5,209 nt of DNA, taken from an uncultured Burkholderiales bacterium. GTDB taxonomy: Bacteria; Pseudomonadota; Gammaproteobacteria; Burkholderiales; Burkholderiaceae_D. This document shows, one piece after another, positions 1 through 5,209 of the stretch; positions within the stretch are counted from its first letter, which is position 1; each line of letters starts with the position of its first letter. The stretch spans positions 1-5,209 of the forward strand of contig CAIVDH010000084.1 in NCBI GenBank assembly GCA_903904635.1. The letters are read 5' to 3'. Under the pieces are notes generated by a model. It searched no databases and was not told the origin of the DNA. It was given only the letters and a program-made list of their open reading frames with translations. The translations under genes and the position numbers were made by a program.

Positions 1-1647
1 CAATTTCGGGATCAGGTACAACGCCGGATTACGGATGAACTGACTGAAGACGAGTTTCGTCCACTGCGCCTGCAAAATGGCCTCTACATGCAGCGCCATG
101 CTTACATGCTACGCGTGGCCATACCGTATGGTCTGCTCGCTGCCAAGCAGATGCGCATGCTTGCGCATATTGCGCGCAAATATGATCGCGGCTACGGCCA
201 TTTCACCACGCGCCAAAATATTCAATACAACTGGATAGAACTGGAACAATCCCCCGAGATACTTGCCGACCTGGCCAGCGTGGAAATGCATGCGATACAG
301 ACTTCCGGTAATTGCATACGCAATATCACATCGGATGAATACTGCGGTGTGGCTGCTGATGAGCTGATTGATCCACGCCCGTTTGCTGAAATACTGCGTC
401 AGTGGAGCACCTTTCATCCCGAGTTTGCATGGTTGCCGCGCAAATTCAAAATCGCATTTAACGCAGCAGCACAAGACCGCGCGGCGGTACAAATTCATGA
501 TATCGGCTTAAATGTCGTAAAAAATGCAGCCGGTGAATTAGGCTTTCAGGTATTGGTTGGTGGTGGCATGGGCAGAACGCCGATATTGGGCAGCGTTATC
601 CGCGAATTTTTGCCGTGGCAGCATATGCTGACCTATGTAGAAGCGATCATGCGCGTCTATAACGAATATGGCCGTCGCGATAATAAATACAAAGCTCGCA
701 TAAAAATTCTCGTCAAAGCTTTAGGTGCGGAAGAATTTGGTCGTCAGGTAGAAGCCGAATGGGCGGATCTGCAAGACAGCCCCAGCCTGTTGACCCAACA
801 AGAAGTCGATCGCGTCACCAGTTTTTTTGCGCCACCTGCCTATGAAAAATTTGCCGGCGATGACGCTTCAGTGGCAAGCGAGCGCGGCAACAACAAGGCA
901 TTTCATAACTGGCTTACCCGCAATGTAAAGGCGCACAAAGTACCGGGCTATGCGATTGTTACGCTGTCCTTGAAAAAAACGGGCACACCACCAGGCGACG
1001 CAACGGCTGAGCAAATTGATTTCGTTGCTGATCTGGCAGACCGTTACAGCTTTGGCGAACTACGCGTCACGCATGAACAAAATCTGGTGTTAGCTGATGT
1101 AAAACAATCAGCCTTGTTCGCTTTGTGGCAAGAGGCAAAATCACACGGACTGGCCACGCCCAATATTGGACTACTGACTGATATCATCTGCTGTCCGGGT
1201 GGCGATTTCTGCTCACTGGCAAACGCTAAATCCATACCGATTGCCGAGGCAATCGCCGAGCGTTTTGACAATCTCGATTTTCAGCATGACATCGGTGATA
1301 TCGAATTAAATATTTCCGGGTGCATCAATGCCTGCGGCCATCATCATGTAGGCAACATCGGCATACTCGGCGTAGATAAAGATGGTTCGGAGTGGTATCA
1401 GGTATCGCTGGGTGGCGCGCAAGGCAACGATAGCGCGATAGGCAAAATTATTGGCCCCTCATTTTCTGCCAAGCAGATGCCCGAAGTTGTCGGCCGCATA
1501 TTGGAAGTGTATGTACGCGACCGTATCGAAGACGAACGTTTTATCGAAACCATACGTAGGCTAGGCATCGCGCCATTTAAAGAACATGTGTATGCCAACC
1601 CGATTGAAGGCGCACAATATCAGGCAGGAGAAGATGCATATGCGTGA
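1..1647 (+). CDS. cysI: Sulfite reductase hemoprotein (nitrite/sulfite reductase family), 5'-truncated by the window edge
   Basis: Siroheme/[4Fe-4S] enzyme of the cytoplasm that reduces sulfite to sulfide with six electrons, the last step before cysteine synthesis. The frame is open to base 1 and already shows family sequence there (FRDQV, then EFRPLRLQNG), so the ATG at 88 is internal and the true start lies upstream; 548 residues are visible, probably lacking only a short N-terminal piece. Numbering within this fragment: TTRQNIQ at 69-75, RNIT at 107-110, LPRKFK at 145-150 and GGGMGR at 187-192 are typical of the two-repeat fold. The cluster and siroheme cysteines are 398 and 404 (C-x5-C) and 441 and 445 (C-x3-C, followed by GHHHVG). 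The frame is intact. The stop overlaps the next gene by 8 nt. No cysJ-like flavoprotein is in view, so whether ferredoxin or a flavoprotein donates electrons is open. The family also contains nitrite reductases; the sulfate-assimilation neighbours make sulfite the likely substrate. Confidence 0.95.
   Translation, partial: QFRDQVQRRITDELTEDEFRPLRLQNGLYMQRHAYMLRVAIPYGLLAAKQMRMLAHIARKYDRGYGHFTTRQNIQYNWIELEQSPEILADLASVEMHAIQTSGNCIRNITSDEYCGVAADELIDPRPFAEILRQWSTFHPEFAWLPRKFKIAFNAAAQDRAAVQIHDIGLNVVKNAAGELGFQVLVGGGMGRTPILGSVIREFLPWQHMLTYVEAIMRVYNEYGRRDNKYKARIKILVKALGAEEFGRQVEAEWADLQDSPSLLTQQEVDRVTSFFAPPAYEKFAGDDASVASERGNNKAFHNWLTRNVKAHKVPGYAIVTLSLKKTGTPPGDATAEQIDFVADLADRYSFGELRVTHEQNLVLADVKQSALFALWQEAKSHGLATPNIGLLTDIICCPGGDFCSLANAKSIPIAEAIAERFDNLDFQHDIGDIELNISGCINACGHHHVGNIGILGVDKDGSEWYQVSLGGAQGNDSAIGKIIGPSFSAKQMPEVVGRILEVYVRDRIEDERFIETIRRLGIAPFKEHVYANPIEGAQYQAGEDAYA
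1626..1630 (+). promoter_or_regulatory. Ribosome binding site for the DUF934 gene
   Basis: AGGAG lies inside the last codons of cysI. It is 9 nt before the ATG at 1640 but only 3 nt before the in-frame ATG at 1634, so it favours 1640 as the start. The more distant in-frame ATG at 1586 would make a much longer overlap and has no support. Confidence 0.6.
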
Positions 1648-2167
1648 AATCATTAAGGACCGGGCCATCGTTGCTGACCATTGGCATCTGCTAAAACTGG
1701 CAGAAGGCGAAACTGCAGCAACAGTGACGGTACCGACTGGCAAACAGATAGTGCCGCTCAAAGTCTGGGCGGCACAAAAAAGCGTATTAAAATCCCGTGC
1801 TGATATCGGTGTGTGGATAGCCAGCGATGAACGCGCAGAAGAACTGAAAGAGGATGTCGCTACGCTGCCGCTGATTGCAGTGGACTTTCCGGTTTTCTCC
1901 GATGGACGCGGTTATTCAATCGCTTTCAATCTGCGCACGCGTCTGCATTTCAAAGGCGAGTTGCGCGCTATAGGTGATGTATTACGCGATCAGTTATTTT
2001 ATTTGCAGCGCGTAGGCTTCAATGCCTTTGCCACCCGTGAAGACCGCAGCATTCAGGATGCATTAAAAGGTCTGACTGATTTTTCAGATGTGTATCAGAC
2101 ATCATGGGATCAAAAGCTGCCGCTGTATCGCCGTGCCGAACGTCCTTCTGCACAGGAGCCACAATGA
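1640..2167 (+). CDS. DUF934 family protein, putative accessory factor of sulfite reduction
   Basis: A 175-residue soluble protein of the DUF934 family, also labelled in some annotation systems as an oxidoreductase probably involved in sulfite reduction. I know of no demonstrated activity. The recognisable core is DGRGYS at 88-93, LRTR at 98-101 and the stretch GELRAIGDVLRDQLFYLQR at 106-124, then GFNAF at 126-130 and DQKLPLYRR at 157-165. There is no signal peptide or membrane segment. The translated protein contains no cysteine, so it cannot bind an Fe-S cluster through cysteine or act by a thiol mechanism. The start at 1640 is chosen from the AGGAG at 1626-1630; 1634 (two residues longer) is possible. 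It overlaps cysI by 8 nt and cysH by 4 nt, so it is probably made in step with both. Its place between cysI and cysH is the main evidence for a role in sulfite reduction, for example in electron delivery, siroheme or cluster insertion, or complex stability; these are inferences. Confidence 0.9.
   Translation: MREIIKDRAIVADHWHLLKLAEGETAATVTVPTGKQIVPLKVWAAQKSVLKSRADIGVWIASDERAEELKEDVATLPLIAVDFPVFSDGRGYSIAFNLRTRLHFKGELRAIGDVLRDQLFYLQRVGFNAFATREDRSIQDALKGLTDFSDVYQTSWDQKLPLYRRAERPSAQEPQ
2154..2158 (+). promoter_or_regulatory. Ribosome binding site for cysH
   Basis: AGGAG ends 5 nt before the ATG at 2164, a near-ideal spacing. This decides the cysH start at 2164 over the in-frame upstream ATG at 2104, which would place a long non-family extension on the protein. 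Confidence 0.75.
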
Positions 2168-2883
2168 GCGCCACCCTCGCCTATGATGCACTGGTCGCTG
2201 ATACAAAAGCGACGCTGCTACGCATAGCCACCGATTTCACGCCGGCAGTCTTTGCCTCCAGCCTTGCTGCTGAAGACATGGTGCTGACTGATTTGATATT
2301 ACGCAGCAAATTACCGATAGTAATTTTTACACTGGAAACCGGTCGCCTGCATATAGAGACGGTGGAGATGCTCGATAAAATCCGGCAAACCTATGGCTAT
2401 GATGTCACGCCATACCGGCCTGATCAGGCAGCAGTGAATTACTACGTTGCGACAGAAGGCCCAGACGCGTTTTATAACAGCGTCGAAATGCGCAAAGAAT
2501 GCTGCCGTATACGTAAAGTCGAACCATTAAACCGCGCTCTGGCCGGCAATAAGGCCTGGATCACTGGTCAGCGCCGCGCCCAATCCACGACCCGCAATGC
2601 GTTAGATATTGAAGAAAACGATGCTGCGCATGGCATGACAAAATTTAATCCATTGGCAAACTGGTCAGAAGAAGATGTGTGGCACTACATACGCAGCAAT
2701 GACGTACCTTATAATCCCTTGCATGACCAAGGCTTTCCCTCGATAGGCTGCCAGCCCTGCACCCGCGCCATACAACCCGGCGAAGATATCCGGGCCGGCC
2801 GCTGGTGGTGGGAAACACCAGAATCCAAAGAATGTGGGTTGCATGTCGTCGATGGCAAACTGGTACGTATCCAGCCAGCCTAA
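2164..2883 (+). CDS. cysH: Assimilatory APS-type reductase (adenylylsulfate reductase, thioredoxin-dependent, [4Fe-4S])
   Basis: Reduces adenylylsulfate to sulfite and AMP with thioredoxin in the cytoplasm. The protein has 239 residues, the usual size of the bacterial enzyme. SSLAAED at 32-38 is the nucleotide-binding loop of this PP-loop-related family; LETGRL at 57-62 and the basic TGQRRAQS at 134-141 belong to the substrate site. The Cys pair 113/114 together with Cys196 and Cys199 (C-x2-C) form the cluster motif that marks APS-using enzymes; PAPS-using enzymes such as the E. coli one lack it. Cys224 in KECGLH near the C-terminus is the expected catalytic thiol that forms the thiosulfonate intermediate. 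Some cluster-containing members accept PAPS as well, so strict APS specificity is inferred. It starts by an ATGA overlap with the DUF934 gene and lies 39 nt before cysD, whose product supplies its substrate. All key residues are present. Confidence 0.95.
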   Translation: MSATLAYDALVADTKATLLRIATDFTPAVFASSLAAEDMVLTDLILRSKLPIVIFTLETGRLHIETVEMLDKIRQTYGYDVTPYRPDQAAVNYYVATEGPDAFYNSVEMRKECCRIRKVEPLNRALAGNKAWITGQRRAQSTTRNALDIEENDAAHGMTKFNPLANWSEEDVWHYIRSNDVPYNPLHDQGFPSIGCQPCTRAIQPGEDIRAGRWWWETPESKECGLHVVDGKLVRIQPA

Positions 2884-2922
2884 ATTTGTAAACCCAGCCT
2901 GTAACCTGAACAAGACATCATC
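2884..2922 (+). other. cysH-cysD intergenic spacer
   Basis: The only gap between genes in the window, 39 nt. I see no stem followed by a T-run, no recognisable -35/-10 pair and no strong Shine-Dalgarno sequence; the closest is a weak AAGA about 9 nt before the cysD ATG. Transcription most likely reads through from cysH. Confidence 0.5.
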
Positions 2923-3858
2923 ATGAACAAAGCAGTCGATCATTTTTTTACGGACTCAGCCAGCAACCGTCATCTGGACTGGCTGGAATCTGAAGCCATA
3001 CACATCATGCGCGAGGTTGCTGCGGAGTGTACCAATCCTGCGCTGCTGTTCTCAGGCGGTAAAGATTCCGTCGTGCTGCTACGCATTGCAGAAAAAGCAT
3101 TCAGGCCCGGCAAATTTCCTTTTCCGCTGGTGCACATTGATACGGGCCATAACTTTGAAGAAGTCATCAGCTTTCGCGATTTGCGGGTGGCTGAATTAGG
3201 TGAACGTTTAATCGTCGGATCGGTGGAAGATTCAATTAAGCGCGGCACAGTACGGCTCAGAAATCCAGAGACTGATTCACGCAATGCCGCGCAAGCTGTC
3301 ACGCTACTTGAAACCATCTCTGCGCATAAATTTGATGCCTGCATAGGCGGCGCACGTCGCGATGAAGAAAAAGCCCGCGCCAAAGAACGTATTTTTTCTT
3401 TCCGTGATGAATTCGGTCAATGGAACCCTAAAGCGCAACGCCCTGAATTATGGGATTTGTATAACACCCGCGTGCATCCTGGCGAGAACATGCGCGTATT
3501 CCCGATATCAAACTGGACTGAACTCGATGTATGGCAATACATACATCGTGAAAAACTCGCGCTACCATCGATTTATTTTGCGCATCAGCGTGAAGTCATA
3601 CCGCGTAATGGTTTGCTGGTGCCACTGACACCGCTTACACCGGCCAAAGCAGGTGAAAGCGTTGAAACACAAACTGTGCGCTTTCGTACCGTTGGCGATA
3701 TTTCCTGCACCTGCCCTGTATCGTCTGATGCCACTACCGTAGAGGCCATCATTGCCGAGACAGCTGTGACACAAATTACAGAACGTGGTGCCACCCGCAT
3801 GGATGATCAGACATCAGAAGCATCCATGGAAAAACGCAAGAAAGAAGGTTATTTCTGA
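2923..3858 (+). CDS. cysD: Sulfate adenylyltransferase subunit 2 (ATP sulfurylase small subunit)
   Basis: Catalytic subunit of heterodimeric ATP sulfurylase, which with CysN turns sulfate and ATP into APS and pyrophosphate. The 311 residues are close to the E. coli length of about 302. After a short variable N-terminus, HLDWLESEAIHIMRE at 17-31 is typical of the family. The PP-loop SGGKDS at 44-49 binds ATP; HIDTGHNF at 71-78 and the basic GGARRDEEKARAKER at 142-156 are further family signatures; the C-terminus ends in RKKEGYF, the usual CysD ending. Cys262 and Cys264 form a C-x-C in the variable region before the tail; I cannot assign it a function. The ATG at 2923 is the only sensible start upstream of the conserved block, although its ribosome binding site is weak. 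A run of seven T at 2943-2949 near the start is the only sequence oddity. The stop overlaps the cysN start by 1 nt, as expected for two subunits made in equal amounts. Confidence 0.97.
   Translation: MNKAVDHFFTDSASNRHLDWLESEAIHIMREVAAECTNPALLFSGGKDSVVLLRIAEKAFRPGKFPFPLVHIDTGHNFEEVISFRDLRVAELGERLIVGSVEDSIKRGTVRLRNPETDSRNAAQAVTLLETISAHKFDACIGGARRDEEKARAKERIFSFRDEFGQWNPKAQRPELWDLYNTRVHPGENMRVFPISNWTELDVWQYIHREKLALPSIYFAHQREVIPRNGLLVPLTPLTPAKAGESVETQTVRFRTVGDISCTCPVSSDATTVEAIIAETAVTQITERGATRMDDQTSEASMEKRKKEGYF
3845..3848 (+). promoter_or_regulatory. Ribosome binding site for cysN
   Basis: AAGG within the last codons of cysD, 9 nt before the ATG at 3858. It supports the start that overlaps the cysD stop as TGATG rather than the in-frame ATG at 3882. 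Confidence 0.5.
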
Positions 3859-5209
3859 TGAACGCCGTATTGGAAAAAAACATGAGCGATGCAAGTCTCA
3901 ATAACGAACGCGGGCTGCTGCGTTTTATCACCGCCGGTTCAGTCGATGATGGCAAGAGCACGCTGATAGGTCGCCTGCTGTTTGACAGTAAAGGCATATT
4001 TGCGGACCAGCTCGATGCAATTTCACGCGCACGACACAAGCGCACAGTGGGCGACACGGTTGATCTGTCGCTGCTCACAGATGGCCTGGAAGCAGAACGC
4101 GAACAAGGCATTACGATTGATGTCGCCTATCGCTACTTTGCTACACCCAAACGCAAATTCATCATCGCTGATACACCCGGCCATGAACAATACACGCGCA
4201 ATATGGTTACCGGTGCATCAACTGCAGATGCGGTGATCATTTTGATCGACGTGTCCAAAGTCAAACTGCATGATGATGGCAGCGTAGATTTGCTGATACA
4301 GACCAAACGACATTCAACCATTGCGCATTTGCTGCAAATTGAACATGTAATCGTGGCTGTGAATAAAATGGATTTAGTTAATTATGATCAGCGCGTTTAT
4401 GAACGCATCATAGCCGCATATCATGAATTCGCCGCTCAGCTGGGCTTAAAAGACATACACGCCATACCGCTATCAGCACTGGCTGGCGACAATGTCGTTA
4501 CAGCAGGTGCAAACATGCCGTGGCATACAGGTCCAACTTTAATTGAGCTGCTTGAGTCATTGTCGGTATATGACACAGAACACGCTGCTGCACTGCGCTT
4601 TCCGGTGCAACTAGTGGCACGCCACAACGGCCATGAAGCGAATGATTTTCGTGGCTATATGGGCCGCATAGAGGCAGGCAAAGTCAGTAAAGGTGATCAG
4701 CTGCTAGTACAACCTGGCGGTCAGAGCGCAACAGTGAAAGACATACTCACACTCGATGGTTCGCTGCAAAGTGCATCAGCAGGACAATCCGTCACGATAC
4801 TTTTAAACGAGTATCTGGATATTTCACGTGGCGACATGCTCGTGGCCAGCAATGCACCGGCTCATCTGTTAAAAACTGTGCACGCTGATGTGTGCTGGTT
4901 ATCTGAAGAGCCACTCGATCTGCGCCGAAAATACTGGTTAAAACACACCACGCGACAGGTAGCAGCGCGAGTCACCAGCATAGAATCACTGCTCGATATA
5001 AATACACAAGAGCGTCATGAAGGCGGAGAATTAAAATTAAATGGTATCGCCCGCATCACACTCAATGTGCAGCAACCGCTGGCTGCTGATTCCTATGACA
5101 CCATGCGCTCTACCGGATCATTCATACTGATCGATGAAGTATCACATCAGACTGTAGCAGCCGGCATGATCGGGCGCAAACTCGTCGGCAGCCCTGTGGT
5201 GATCTTCTC
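3858..5209 (+). CDS. cysN: Sulfate adenylyltransferase subunit 1 (ATP sulfurylase GTPase subunit), 3'-truncated by the window edge
   Basis: Regulatory GTPase of ATP sulfurylase; GTP hydrolysis drives APS formation by CysD. There is no stop before the window edge, so 450 residues are visible. The elongation-factor-like GTPase domain has GSVDDGKST at 27-35 (P-loop), GITID at 84-88 (switch I region), DTPGHE at 105-110 (switch II), NKMD at 169-172 (guanine specificity) and PLSAL at 204-208. A beta-barrel domain with DFRGYMGRI at 263-271 follows, then a third domain from about 340 to AAGMI at 434-438. Compared with my memory of E. coli CysN there are two short inserts, at about 133-146 and 256-262, which I believe are usual in betaproteobacterial CysN. 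The start at 3858 gives a TGATG overlap with cysD and has AAGG in front; an ATG at 3882 would also leave the domain intact. The residues after AAGMI reach the edge, so I cannot tell whether the protein ends soon or continues into a fused CysC. Confidence 0.96.
   Translation, partial: MNAVLEKNMSDASLNNERGLLRFITAGSVDDGKSTLIGRLLFDSKGIFADQLDAISRARHKRTVGDTVDLSLLTDGLEAEREQGITIDVAYRYFATPKRKFIIADTPGHEQYTRNMVTGASTADAVIILIDVSKVKLHDDGSVDLLIQTKRHSTIAHLLQIEHVIVAVNKMDLVNYDQRVYERIIAAYHEFAAQLGLKDIHAIPLSALAGDNVVTAGANMPWHTGPTLIELLESLSVYDTEHAAALRFPVQLVARHNGHEANDFRGYMGRIEAGKVSKGDQLLVQPGGQSATVKDILTLDGSLQSASAGQSVTILLNEYLDISRGDMLVASNAPAHLLKTVHADVCWLSEEPLDLRRKYWLKHTTRQVAARVTSIESLLDINTQERHEGGELKLNGIARITLNVQQPLAADSYDTMRSTGSFILIDEVSHQTVAAGMIGRKLVGSPVVIF

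Noticed and set aside
88..90. ATG at 88 as the cysI start
   Set aside because: The frame is open to base 1 and the 29 upstream codons encode conserved family sequence, so the gene begins before the window.
109..498. 129-residue open frame on the - strand
   Set aside because: Lies wholly inside the conserved coding sequence of cysI, shows no recognisable family features and has no supporting start context; a shadow frame.
2665..2943. 92-residue open frame on the - strand spanning the cysH end and the spacer
   Set aside because: Antisense to the conserved Cys196-Cys224 region of cysH; its sequence is explained by the opposite strand.
2943..2949. Seven-T run considered as a terminator tail or frameshift site
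   Set aside because: No GC-rich stem directly precedes it, and the cysD frame is continuous and complete, so neither termination nor programmed slippage is supported.
2970..3383. 137-residue open frame on the - strand
   Set aside because: Serine-rich composition typical of antisense translation; it sits opposite the CysD PP-loop and signature motifs.
3776..4111. 111-residue open frame on the - strand across the cysD-cysN junction
   Set aside because: Serine- and arginine-rich antisense of the CysN P-loop region; no independent support.

Overview
The window holds most of an assimilatory sulfate-reduction operon, all on the + strand and almost without gaps: sulfite reductase (cysI, 5' end cut off), a DUF934-family gene, a [4Fe-4S] APS-type reductase (cysH), and the two subunits of ATP sulfurylase, cysD and cysN (cysN runs off the right edge). 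The order cysI - DUF934 - cysH - cysD - cysN is one I associate with Betaproteobacteria. GC near 50% and frequent use of the ATA isoleucine codon fit a moderate-GC member of that class, possibly Nitrosomonadales or a relative. The genus-level guess is weak.

Layout: 1-1647 is cysI, open at the left edge. 1640-2167 is the DUF934 gene, overlapping cysI by 8 nt. 2164-2883 is cysH, joined by a 4-nt ATGA overlap. 2884-2922 is the only real spacer. 2923-3858 is cysD. 3858-5209 is cysN, joined to cysD by a 1-nt TGATG overlap. No RNA gene, mobile element, CRISPR array, convincing terminator or internal promoter is visible, and no gap exceeds 39 nt.

How the genes work together: CysD and CysN activate sulfate with ATP, helped by GTP hydrolysis, to give adenylylsulfate (APS). 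CysH carries the cluster cysteines of the APS-using type and should reduce APS directly to sulfite with thioredoxin, so the APS kinase (CysC) step is probably not needed. CysI, a siroheme/[4Fe-4S] enzyme, reduces sulfite to sulfide for cysteine synthesis. The DUF934 protein has no known biochemical role. Its fixed place beside cysI suggests an accessory role in sulfite reduction, but the copy here contains no cysteine, so it cannot hold an Fe-S cluster through cysteines. No flavoprotein reductase (cysJ) is in view, so the electron donor for CysI is unknown.

This is a core metabolic region and I do not see a novel system. The points worth a second look are the cysteine-free DUF934 protein, the missing electron donor, the C-terminal tail of CysN at the window edge, and a few minor translation and codon-use features.
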